Part shown: piece after piece, positions 36,124-43,878 of the stretch
Position numbering within the stretch: position 1 is the stretch's first letter
Layout of the letters: every line of letters begins with the position of its first letter
NCBI RefSeq assembly: GCF_017354985.1
Contig: NZ_CP071501.1
Coordinates: 3,511,001-3,575,000 of the forward strand
DNA: 64,000 nt
Direction of reading: 5' to 3'
Source: Shewanella cyperi
Lineage (GTDB): Bacteria > Pseudomonadota > Gammaproteobacteria > Enterobacterales > Shewanellaceae
Program-made: the position numbers and the translations under genes
The notes under the pieces: model-generated
The model's database searches: none
What the model was told of the DNA's origin: nothing
What the model saw: the letters and a program-made list of their open reading frames with translations, nothing else

Positions 36124-36939
36124 TCAGCCCTGGGCCTGCGCCTTTTGTTGCAACTTATAGAGGACCCGGCTGGCGGCCATAAAACCGAAGGTGCCCGTTA
36201 CCATGGTCACGGCACCAAACCCGGAGGAACAGTCCATACGCATACTGCCGGGGGCCGCATCGGCCTTGATGGCACAAGCCTCCCCGTCGCTGCCGGGATA
36301 GGTCAGCGCCTCGGTGGAGAACACCGCCTCAATGGCAAATTTGCGTTCCAGATTACGGCTGAAGTTGTAATCCTTGCGCAGAATACCGCGCACCTTGGCC
36401 AGCAAGGGATCCTGTATGGTGCGCGACAAATCGCTTACCTGGATCTTTTGCGGATCGAGCTGACCACCGGCGCCGCCAACCGTCACTATTGGCAACTTAT
36501 GGCGCTTGCACCAGGCAATGAGGGCGGCTTTGGGTTTAACCGCGTCAATGCAATCAACCACATAGTCTATGGCTGCATCCGGACCGAAATGCTGCCCCAG
36601 GTTATCAGGAGTAATAAAGTCTTCTATCTCGTTGACCCGGCATTCGGGATTGATGGCACGGATACGCTCGGCCATTACGGCCACCTTGGACTGACCTATG
36701 GCACCGGCGAGCGCGTGGATCTGTCTGTTGGTATTGGTGACGCAGATATCGTCCAGATCAATCAGGCTGATATTACCTATACCGCTGCGGGCCAAAGACT
36801 CGGCCACCCAGGTTCCAACTCCTCCAATCCCCACTATGACCACATGGGCGCGGCTGAAACTCAGCAGCGCCTTTTGGCCATAGAGTCTGCCTATGCCGGC
36901 GAAACGGTTCAGATAGGCTTCAGATAAGAGGTGAGTCAC
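36124..36939 (-). CDS. tcdA: tRNA threonylcarbamoyladenosine dehydratase
   Basis: A 271-residue E1-like enzyme that cyclises t6A37 in ANN-decoding tRNAs to ct6A using ATP (formerly CsdL). Matches are RFAGIGRLYG, the nucleotide-binding loop VVIVGIGGVGTWVAESLARSG, DLDDICVTNTNRQ, DCIDAVKPKAAL and YDF-type C-terminal elements GFGAVTMVTGTFGF. The start is GTG at 36939 with AAGGAT about 7 nt upstream. The usual partner csdA/csdE is not here. Confidence 0.93.
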   Translation of the reverse strand: MTHLLSEAYLNRFAGIGRLYGQKALLSFSRAHVVIVGIGGVGTWVAESLARSGIGNISLIDLDDICVTNTNRQIHALAGAIGQSKVAVMAERIRAINPECRVNEIEDFITPDNLGQHFGPDAAIDYVVDCIDAVKPKAALIAWCKRHKLPIVTVGGAGGQLDPQKIQVSDLSRTIQDPLLAKVRGILRKDYNFSRNLERKFAIEAVFSTEALTYPGSDGEACAIKADAAPGSMRMDCSSGFGAVTMVTGTFGFMAASRVLYKLQQKAQAQG

Positions 36940-37011
36940 AACAGGGATCCTTAATATGAGGCAAAGAGCTGCATTTTACCCCAAAGGTCGATTCGCCGCA
37001 GCATTGCACAG

Positions 37012-37030
37012 CTGTCATCACGCTGTCATT
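37012..37030 (+). promoter_or_regulatory. Distal Pho-box-like direct repeat
   Basis: CTGTCAT at 37012-37018 and CTGTCAT at 37023-37029, separated by 4 nt, giving the 11-bp periodicity of PhoB half-sites. It lies about 340 nt upstream of the first porin start and points toward it. Confidence 0.55.
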
Positions 37031-37231
37031 GAGCCGCAATCTTGCCACTGCATTCGCATCTGCTAAATTTAATGCGGCTAAGTTAGGGTGCAACTACCTA
37101 AAATCAGGTAAAAATACCCGATCCTCAGCGATTCTTTTGCCACCGGGCGCCCAATTTGGGCTTAAGAGGCAGTAAAAATGTCGCTATTACCCGGCGGGGA
37201 AAGAAAAAACATGATCAATACCTCAATTCCA

Positions 37232-37250
37232 ATGACATAAAACTGTAAGA
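37232..37250 (+). promoter_or_regulatory. Proximal Pho-box-like sequence
   Basis: ATGACATAAAACTGTAAGA resembles the PhoB consensus CTGTCATAWAWCTGTCAYW at about 15 of 19 positions, with the central AT-rich spacer intact. It lies about 100 nt before the porin start, where PhoB would replace a -35 element. Confidence 0.55.
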
Positions 37251-37352
37251 ATCAGCGACATCTCAATTGCCGGTCTCGCGCCGTCATTGACAAGGACATT
37301 GGTACATAAGCATAAAAATGGAATGAACTTCGGTTCACGGGAGCATGAAAAC

Positions 37353-38384
37353 ATGAAAAAGACCCTTATCTCTGCATCTGTTGCCTCAGTGCTGACCCTG
37401 GCCTCATTCGGCGCGCTGGCCGATGGACCTGATTTTTACGGTCGCCTGGAACTGGCGGTAACCAACACGGACGCCAGCTCAACCCTGCAAAGTGGCACCC
37501 ACAACGCCACCGCCGGTGAAAGCGGCACCTTCCTGGAAAACAACTTCTCCAACGTCGGTGTCAAAGGCAGCGAAAAGATCGCTGACGGTATTGAAGCCCT
37601 GTACCAAATGGAGTTTCAGGTAGAAAACACCTCATCCAGCGGCGACACCTTCAAGGCCCGCAACACCTACCTGGGTTTCAAAACCGCCGCAGGTACGGTT
37701 CTGGTCGGCCGCAATGACACAGTCTTCAAGCAGTCCGAAGGTGGCGTCGATCTGTTCGGTAACACCAATGCGGATATCGACCGTCTGCTGGGCGGCCAAA
37801 CCCGCAGTGCCGATGGTGTCTGGTATTACTCTCCCAAGATCGCCGATCTGTTCACCATCAACGCCACCTATCTGTTTGAAGACAACAATGGTGCCGATGA
37901 CAATCAGTATGCCCTGAGTGTGACCGTCGGTGACAAGGCGCTGAAAAAAGACAACTTCTATGCCGCTGCGGCCTACAACAAGGGCATTTCCGGCTTAGAC
38001 GCCTACCGGGGTGTAGCCCAGGTGAAGTTGGGTGAATTCAAACTCGGTGGTTTATATCAGCACACTGAAAAGGCAACCGACAGCAGCGTTGATGGCGACA
38101 GCTTCTTCATTAACCTGGTCTATGACCTCAACGGGGTTAACCTGAAAGCCGAATACGGTCAGGATGATGCCGGTTTTGGTAAGTACTTCAAGAGCCTGGG
38201 TGGTGTATCCGGTGCTGATGTCGACGTACAAAACATAGTTCTGGGTGCCGACTATCGCGTCTCCAAATCAACCCTGCTGTTTGGCCACTATGCCATGTAT
38301 GAAGGCGAGTATGAGGTTGATGGCGCCAAGGTGGATCTGAAGGACGACAACGTCTTTACCGTCGGTGTACGCTACGACTTCTAA
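37353..38384 (+). CDS. Outer-membrane porin (possibly phosphate-regulated), copy 1
   Basis: A 343-residue Gram-negative trimeric-type porin. The signal peptide (MKKTLISASVASVLTLASFGALA) is followed by DGPDFYGRLELAVTNTD, the general porin first strand; later SNVGVKGSEKI, VLVGRNDTVFKQ and the C-terminal GVRYDF with terminal Phe. GGGAG lies about 9 nt before the ATG at 37353. It is about 85 percent identical by eye to the next gene. Two Pho-box-like sites upstream suggest induction by phosphate starvation. Substrate selectivity is not shown. Confidence 0.88.
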   Translation: MKKTLISASVASVLTLASFGALADGPDFYGRLELAVTNTDASSTLQSGTHNATAGESGTFLENNFSNVGVKGSEKIADGIEALYQMEFQVENTSSSGDTFKARNTYLGFKTAAGTVLVGRNDTVFKQSEGGVDLFGNTNADIDRLLGGQTRSADGVWYYSPKIADLFTINATYLFEDNNGADDNQYALSVTVGDKALKKDNFYAAAAYNKGISGLDAYRGVAQVKLGEFKLGGLYQHTEKATDSSVDGDSFFINLVYDLNGVNLKAEYGQDDAGFGKYFKSLGGVSGADVDVQNIVLGADYRVSKSTLLFGHYAMYEGEYEVDGAKVDLKDDNVFTVGVRYDF

Positions 38385-38401
38385 TCTATGCTATTCATTC
38401 C

Positions 38402-38427
38402 AGGCGACCCCAGGGTCGCCTTTTTTA
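38402..38427 (+). terminator. Rho-independent terminator after porin copy 1
   Basis: AGGCGACC with GGTCGCCT around a 4-nt loop, then six T. It separates the two porin genes transcriptionally. Confidence 0.88.
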
Positions 38428-38462
38428 TGGGCGACATGCCCCCAAACGCCCCGGGCGGATTC

Positions 38463-38501
38463 CCACCCAAACAATCTGCCCCTTTGGGTGGATATCCACC
38501 C
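38463..38501. repeat. Competing inverted repeats between the two porin genes
   Basis: CCACCCAAA at 38463-38471 can pair with TTTGGGTGG at 38483-38491. The latter also begins the perfect 16-bp palindrome GGGTGGATATCCACCC at 38486-38501, so the two hairpins exclude each other. The element sits about 190 nt upstream of the second porin. Confidence 0.6.
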
Positions 38502-38684
38502 GCCATCCTCCGGGCCAATTAAACATATTCTTAAATAACCAATAACTTAGTTAACACATACTTTGTGGCCCGCTAATTGCCTTAGCCTTAGCGTTCACCT
38601 GGCAAACATGTTCCCAACCCAAGCCATGAAGTGGGGTGAACACCAATAACAATGATCAATGGAACCCACTGCTAAGGAAAAAAC

Positions 38685-39716
38685 ATGAACAAGACCCTTA
38701 CCTCTGCATCCGTCACCGCCGTGCTGGCTCTAGCCTCCTTCGGTGCGCTGGCCGATGGCCCCAACTTTTATGGCCGCCTGGAACTGGCCGTGACCAATAC
38801 GGATGCCAGCTCAACGGTGCAGAGTGGCACCAATAACGCCAGCGTCGGAGACAGCGGCACCTATCTGGAGAATAACTTCTCCAACGTGGGCGTAAAAGGC
38901 AGCGAGAAACTCAGCGACGGCATCGAAGCCGTGTACCAAATGGAATTTCAGGTGGAAAACACCTCATCCAAGGGTGACACCTTTAAGCCCCGCAACACCT
39001 ACCTGGGCCTGAAGTCAGCCGCAGGCACAGTCCTGGTGGGCCGTAATGACACGGTCTTCAAGCAGTCCGAAGGCGGTGTGGATCTGTTTGGCAACACTAA
39101 CGGCGATATGGACAGGTTGCTCACCGGCCAAACCCGCAGCGCTGACGGTATCTGGTATTACTCACCCAAGATTGCCGATCTGCTTGCCATCAATGCCACT
39201 TACCTGTTTGACGACAACAATGGTACCGATGACAACCAATACGCCATCAGCATTACCATGGGTGACAAAGCGTTGAAACAACAGGCTTTCTATGCAGCGG
39301 CGGCCTATAACAAGGGTATTTCCGGCGTCGATGCCTACCGCGGTGTGGCCCAGGTGAAGCTGGGCGAGTTCAAACTTGGTGGCCTGTATCAGCACACAGA
39401 AAAGGCCACCGACAGCAGCGTCGACGGCGACAGCTTTATTGTCAACCTGGCTTACAATCTCAATGGGGTTAACCTCAAGGCCGAATACGGGCAGGATGAC
39501 GCCGGTTTCGGTAAGTACTTCAAAAGCCTGGGTGGCGTTGCCGGGGCTGATGCCGAGGTGCAAAACATTATTTTGGGCGCCGACTACCGGGTATCCAAGT
39601 CCACCATGGTATTTGGTCACTACGCCATGTACGAAGGCGAATATCAGGTCGAAGGCGTCAAGGTCGATCTCAAGGACGAAAACGTCTTCACCGTTGGCGT
39701 GCGTTACGACTTTTAA
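38685..39716 (+). CDS. Outer-membrane porin, copy 2 (tandem paralog)
   Basis: A 343-residue porin, the same length as copy 1 and collinear without gaps. Signal peptide MNKTLTSASVTAVLALASFGALA; same strand-forming core and C-terminal GVRYDF. Differences are spread over the whole protein (for example QAFY for DNFY around residue 200), which argues for an older duplication with purifying selection. AAGGAA lies about 6 nt before the ATG. No Pho-box-like site is seen upstream; a palindromic element is there instead, so the two copies are probably regulated differently. Confidence 0.88.
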   Translation: MNKTLTSASVTAVLALASFGALADGPNFYGRLELAVTNTDASSTVQSGTNNASVGDSGTYLENNFSNVGVKGSEKLSDGIEAVYQMEFQVENTSSKGDTFKPRNTYLGLKSAAGTVLVGRNDTVFKQSEGGVDLFGNTNGDMDRLLTGQTRSADGIWYYSPKIADLLAINATYLFDDNNGTDDNQYAISITMGDKALKQQAFYAAAAYNKGISGVDAYRGVAQVKLGEFKLGGLYQHTEKATDSSVDGDSFIVNLAYNLNGVNLKAEYGQDDAGFGKYFKSLGGVAGADAEVQNIILGADYRVSKSTMVFGHYAMYEGEYQVEGVKVDLKDENVFTVGVRYDF

Positions 39717-39729
39717 GCCGTCATGCAAT

Positions 39730-39756
39730 AAAAAAGGCGCCTGTGGCGCCTTTTTT
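39730..39756 (+). terminator. Bidirectional rho-independent terminator
   Basis: AAAAAAGGCGCC with GGCGCCTTTTTT and a 3-nt loop, shared by porin copy 2 and the convergent thiopurine methyltransferase gene. Confidence 0.92.
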
Positions 39757-39768
39757 ATTGGGATATCT

Positions 39769-40425
39769 TTATTTACGTACCAGCAAATAGGCAGCTTCAT
39801 TGAGCCAGGGCACCTGCTTTTTGACAAAGCGAGGGTTGTCCGCCAGCACGTCTTGGCATTCCAGGGGTTCAATGTCGAAGAAAGGTGACAGATAATCATT
39901 CACCCAGTCCGGTGACACGGCAAACGGTGGGCCAACCAGAGCCTCCTGAGGATAATCCAGGGTGATCAACAAACCGCGGGCGCCGGGGGCCAACAAAGCG
40001 GCCAACTGCTTGGCATAGTCATGGCGCATCTGCTCGGGCCAGGCAATCAGCGCAGCCCTGTCATAGAAGCCCTCACAGGCCTGACTCAGCTGAGCCGGGA
40101 AGGTGAAAAAATCCCCTTGCAACAAGCTGAAGGGACCACAGACATATTGCCTGTGCTCGGCGACGGTCTCTGTCGCTGCATCCATGCCATTCTCAGAAAA
40201 AAACTGCTCCACCGCCAGGCTGTTCAGCTCCGATCCCAGAACCTGCAGACCTTGCTCGGCCAAATACAGCATATCCAGCGACTTGCCGCAAAGGGGGACA
40301 AAGACCTTGCTGCCCTCGGTCAATCCCACACGGGACCAATACTTGACCAGCAGCGGATTAATCTCGCTCTGATGAAAACCAATTTGTTGTGAATGCCATT
40401 TATCGTGCCAAAATCCCGGTTCCAT
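39769..40425 (-). CDS. tpm: Thiopurine S-methyltransferase family protein
   Basis: A 218-residue SAM-dependent methyltransferase. It matches bacterial Tpm from the first residues: MEPGFWHDKWHSQQIGFHQ, then VFVPLCGKSLDMLYLAEQG (SAM loop), LGSELNSLAVEQFF and YDRAALIAWPEQMR. Bacterial Tpm also methylates selenium and tellurium oxyanions, giving volatile products; which is physiological here is unknown. It is single and convergent with porin copy 2. Confidence 0.93.
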   Translation of the reverse strand: MEPGFWHDKWHSQQIGFHQSEINPLLVKYWSRVGLTEGSKVFVPLCGKSLDMLYLAEQGLQVLGSELNSLAVEQFFSENGMDAATETVAEHRQYVCGPFSLLQGDFFTFPAQLSQACEGFYDRAALIAWPEQMRHDYAKQLAALLAPGARGLLITLDYPQEALVGPPFAVSPDWVNDYLSPFFDIEPLECQDVLADNPRFVKKQVPWLNEAAYLLVRK

Positions 40426-40499
40426 GCGCCGCCCTGAAGTCTTGTTCGGTGAAAAGTGGCCCTACTCTAGCGCCAAACGCCGGGCTATGCAAAATGCCA

Positions 40500-40865
40500 C
40501 TAGAGGGCGCCATCGCTGGAGTTCAGATGGTCCAGCACCTCTATGACCTGTCTTTGCCAAACGCAATTTTCGCACTGGCACTGACGGCGGGACAGATGAT
40601 GTGGTGTCAGACTGGACTCAACAAAGTCCAGCGCCACCAGCAGTTGTTGCTTGAGCTCGGCAATGGATTTTTGCTCCAGCGCCACCAGTTCATCATTGCG
40701 GTTCATCCACAAACATTCCATATCCTGATGGCAATACAGACAACGCTCATCGGTTGGATTGTAAAATCCTGCGTGGGGGCAATGACGCAATTCCATGGAA
40801 AGTATCACCCGCTTGCGGGCAAAGTTATATAACTCAATAAGTTGCTCTTTAATTGGGTCAGACAT
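40500..40865 (-). CDS. Cysteine-rich protein of unknown function
   Basis: A 121-residue soluble protein beginning MSDPIKEQLIELYNFARKRV. It has several Cys: HCPHAGFYN, then CLYCHQDMEC, and CQCENC near the C terminus, so one or two zinc sites are likely. A Glu/Gln-rich helix (about 62-90) lies between. GGAGG is 6 nt before the ATG at 40865; upstream frame extension is unlikely. No family is recognised. Confidence 0.65.
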   Translation of the reverse strand: MSDPIKEQLIELYNFARKRVILSMELRHCPHAGFYNPTDERCLYCHQDMECLWMNRNDELVALEQKSIAELKQQLLVALDFVESSLTPHHLSRRQCQCENCVWQRQVIEVLDHLNSSDGAL

Positions 40866-41014
40866 ACCCCGCCTCCGGAACCGCCTGTGGCGGTACCATT
40901 CACTCTTGTCCGACAGCATAACGTCTAGCGATTGAACTTCACTTGATGCAGGTCAAAATGAATTAGGAAAAACTTGGGTAGGCAGACGCTGGTGACTTGC
41001 GCGGGAAGGCCCGG

Positions 41015-42877
41015 ATGGATTTAAATGGGTACCTGTGCCGCCGTCAGGAACACAACAGAGTGCAAGTCCCCCAGCTGCAACATTTTTATATCTCGGAAGA
41101 GCAATCCATTTATCTGCTGAAAGCAGATGATGCCCGCAAGCACAAGGCCTGGGTGCGGCTGTGTAAACAGCAATTGAGCAAACTGGGCTACCGCGACATC
41201 GAATTTATCGGTAAGGGCGCCTATGGATTCGTGTTCGCCGGCATCAATAGCCAGGGGGATGCCCATGTGTTCAAGTTCTCCCGCATCACCCTGCCCCAGC
41301 ATGTGCAGGACAGGCTGGAGGAAGAGGCCTTCATGCTGTCCAATGTCAACCATCCCAATGTGCCACCGGTGATCAAGTTTGACAGGGTCGGCAAGCAGGG
41401 CATATTGGTGATGGAGCGCGCCAAGGGCGAAGATCTGGAGCAGCTCTGTCGCCGCCTGGGCGCCCTGCCGGTATCCATGGTGATGAGCATTGCCAGGCAA
41501 CTGGCGGATATACTCCTGTACCTGCGCCGGGGAAGACCACTGGTTCACGGCGATATCAAACCTTCCAATCTGGTCTATGACCTGGACAGTGGCCATTTGT
41601 CACTGATTGATTGGGGCTCCGCCGTGTTTGCCCAGCGCGATGAGCGGGGGCGTCCGGTGGAAGAACATGTGATGAGCCTGCTGTCGAGCGATCAACAGCT
41701 TACCAATGCCCGCATGGGCGATGTGTACTTTATCGGTGAGGAGCAACTGGGCGGCGCCCTGTCCAACCCCAGATTCGATGAACAGGGGGTGGCCGCAACC
41801 CTCTATACCCTGGCTTCGGGCCAGGCCAGCCGTTTTGGTCACAAGGTGATCCCCGCCACCAGCGTCGGCCTGCCGGTGGAACTGGCCCGCACCCTGGACG
41901 CCATGCTCAGTGACGATCCCGAGCTGCGCAACCGCGGCGGCGACTACTTCCTGCGCACCATGAGCCAAAGCCACAGATTGAAACTGGTGGATTTGCCAAG
42001 GCCGGAGCCCATTGCGGAGATCCCGGTCTGGCTCCAGAGTCGCGGCAAGGATGTGGAAACTGTGAGCTACAGTTCACGCAAGTCGTTTCTCAAGGAACAC
42101 AACTACCACGAACCCATAGCCCATATGGACGATATCCAGCTGGATAAGTACTACCGTAACTTTCTGGCAGGCATGGGGGATACCGAAAAGGGCTTTATTG
42201 CCGCGGTCGGTCGTCTGGGTCACTATCCCATAGTGGGCGGCTTGGCGATCCACTGGCAGGAAGAGGGGGTTTTTATCGACTCCAACCTGGCTTTGCACGA
42301 CCCCGGGCTCAAGTCGGCGCTAATCCAGGCGGTCAACAATATGGTGACCCTGGCCAGGGGCATACGCAAGGTGGGGGTGTTCAAGGCCTGTTTCTTCAAT
42401 GCCCGCGACACCCTGCACATAGAGCGCAGCGGCCCGGGGGCCGCCTTTATCGCCGGGGCCGATCAACAGCTGCCTTTTGAAGTCGGGGATGTCCCCACAT
42501 TGGAAGACAAATCCCGGCTGCATTCCTATTTTGAGGACGGCAAGGATCCCGATGAAAACCTGGAGCTGCCGGCCGAAATCATGACCGAACTGGGTTGGCT
42601 GAACCAAATTCACCACACGGGGTGCATTATTTTCGAAGCGGTGGACGACCACCTCAAGATCCACAGTTATTTAAAACTGCTCAATCCACGCAAACAGGCG
42701 GCCTTCCGGGCCAGCCTCGACCGGATTTTGCATCACGTGGACAAGATTTCCGGCAATGGGGTGTCGGGTTTTATGAAACTGCCCTACAAGAACACCCGTA
42801 GATTCAGCACGCTGGAAACCAGGGCCGATAACTTTTACCCCAAAGATCCGCGCCCGGCCGATTTTCAGTCATCCTGA
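41015..42877 (+). CDS. Ser/Thr protein kinase with a long unassigned C-terminal half
   Basis: A 620-residue cytosolic protein; no transmembrane helix is seen. The kinase core spans about residues 60-330: Gly-loop GKGAYGFV at 66-73, ATP-anchoring Lys87, a Glu of helix C near 102, catalytic HGDIKPSN at 178-185 and a DFG variant, DWG at 199-201 (LIDWGSAVF). All catalytic residues are present, so activity is plausible. Residues about 340-620 match nothing I recognise; they include repeated aromatic segments (DKYYRNFLAGMGD, IHSYLKLLNPRKQAAF) and no PASTA or sensor domain. GGGAAGG precedes the ATG. The 3' end overlaps the convergent fxsA gene by 13 nt. Confidence 0.85.
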   Translation: MDLNGYLCRRQEHNRVQVPQLQHFYISEEQSIYLLKADDARKHKAWVRLCKQQLSKLGYRDIEFIGKGAYGFVFAGINSQGDAHVFKFSRITLPQHVQDRLEEEAFMLSNVNHPNVPPVIKFDRVGKQGILVMERAKGEDLEQLCRRLGALPVSMVMSIARQLADILLYLRRGRPLVHGDIKPSNLVYDLDSGHLSLIDWGSAVFAQRDERGRPVEEHVMSLLSSDQQLTNARMGDVYFIGEEQLGGALSNPRFDEQGVAATLYTLASGQASRFGHKVIPATSVGLPVELARTLDAMLSDDPELRNRGGDYFLRTMSQSHRLKLVDLPRPEPIAEIPVWLQSRGKDVETVSYSSRKSFLKEHNYHEPIAHMDDIQLDKYYRNFLAGMGDTEKGFIAAVGRLGHYPIVGGLAIHWQEEGVFIDSNLALHDPGLKSALIQAVNNMVTLARGIRKVGVFKACFFNARDTLHIERSGPGAAFIAGADQQLPFEVGDVPTLEDKSRLHSYFEDGKDPDENLELPAEIMTELGWLNQIHHTGCIIFEAVDDHLKIHSYLKLLNPRKQAAFRASLDRILHHVDKISGNGVSGFMKLPYKNTRRFSTLETRADNFYPKDPRPADFQSS

Positions 42878-43377
42878 TCCTTGCGCTTGCTGTCATCGCC
42901 CAGGTGCCCCCTGGGCTCATCATGACGCTCAAAGTCGCCATCAAAGGTTTGGCCACCCTGATGATCTTTATGCTGGAAAGGCGGTTCACCGAAGTGAGGA
43001 CCGGGGCCACCGTTGACCACGGTTAACTGAATGCGTTTCAGCAGCAGGGCCGCCAGGGGTTTACGGGTCAAAGGAGTCAACAACAGCAGACCGATAAAGT
43101 CGGTGATAAAGCCAGGAATGAGCAGCAGGACTCCGGCCATGGCGAGCATCATGCCCTGAACCAGTTCGCTGCCGGGCATTTCTCCCCGGGCCAGCTTTTG
43201 CTGTGCCGACATCAGGGTGCTGAGCCCCTGACTGCGCACCAGGGATACCCCCACCACGGCTGTCAGCAGCACCAGAGCCACGGTATTCCAGCTTCCAAGC
43301 ACCTCACCCACGCGGATCAGCACGGACAGTTCCAGTACCGGCACCACAATGAACACAAGCAACAACAATAAAAACAT
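42865..43377 (-). CDS. fxsA: FxsA family membrane protein
   Basis: A 170-residue inner-membrane protein. FxsA, when overproduced, relieves F-plasmid exclusion of phage T7 in E. coli; the normal function is unknown. Conserved parts are the opening helix pair, VLELSVLIRVGEVLGSWNTV, VRSQGLSTL, LIPGFITDFIGLLLLTP and a His/Asp-rich cytoplasmic tail. GAGGCC lies about 6 nt before the ATG. It overlaps the kinase gene end by 13 nt. Confidence 0.9.
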   Translation of the reverse strand: MFLLLLLVFIVVPVLELSVLIRVGEVLGSWNTVALVLLTAVVGVSLVRSQGLSTLMSAQQKLARGEMPGSELVQGMMLAMAGVLLLIPGFITDFIGLLLLTPLTRKPLAALLLKRIQLTVVNGGPGPHFGEPPFQHKDHQGGQTFDGDFERHDEPRGHLGDDSKRKDQDD

Positions 43378-43551
43378 ACCGGCCTCTTTTTTCTCGCGCG
43401 TTGAACATTAAATGGGGTTGCGCGGGTCTGATTTCAAGGATGTGGGCTCATAAGCCGTACCTGCATCACTGTTTAACATCAATTATGGTGCACTGTGCGG
43501 GCAAAAAACGCTAAAGTGTGACCCCGGACACCGGAGCCGAATGAGACCCAG

Positions 43552-43878
43552 ATGCAAGACCAATACGCTTTGCTGGTACTGACCACCTGCCCCGATAACG
43601 ACACCGCAGTTAGCATTGCAGATGCGCTGGTGCAGGAGGGGTTGGCAGCCTGCGTTCAAATCAGCGCCCCGGTGCAATCTGTCTATCGCTGGCAGGGAAA
43701 GGTGTGCGTTGAGACCGAGGTGCAGTTGTTTATCAAATGCCATACCGAGGGCTATGACGCGTTACAACAACGGCTGTTGTCATTGCATCCTTATGAGTTG
43801 CCTGAGATTATTGCACTGAAATTGGATCGGGGCCTGCCCGGTTATTTGGATTGGATAAAAGAAACCACACACCCATGA
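43552..43878 (+). CDS. cutA: CutA divalent-cation tolerance protein
   Basis: A 108-residue trimeric, PII-like protein. The family pattern is present: TTCPDNDTAVSIADALVQEGLAACVQ, then SVYRWQGKV, ETEVQLFIKC, and LHPYELPEI. In E. coli, cutA lies immediately upstream of dsbD, as here, where the two overlap by four bases (ATGA). Its biochemical role is still debated; copper tolerance effects were traced mostly to dsbD. Confidence 0.95.
   Translation: MQDQYALLVLTTCPDNDTAVSIADALVQEGLAACVQISAPVQSVYRWQGKVCVETEVQLFIKCHTEGYDALQQRLLSLHPYELPEIIALKLDRGLPGYLDWIKETTHP

Larger units (their letters stand above)
36940..37352. other. Intergenic region upstream of the first porin gene, 413 bp
   Basis: Holds two Pho-box-like sequences (listed) and a 13-bp palindrome, GCCCAATTTGGGC at 37149-37161. 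No ORF with a ribosome site is evident other than the porin itself. The length suits complex regulation. Confidence 0.5.
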
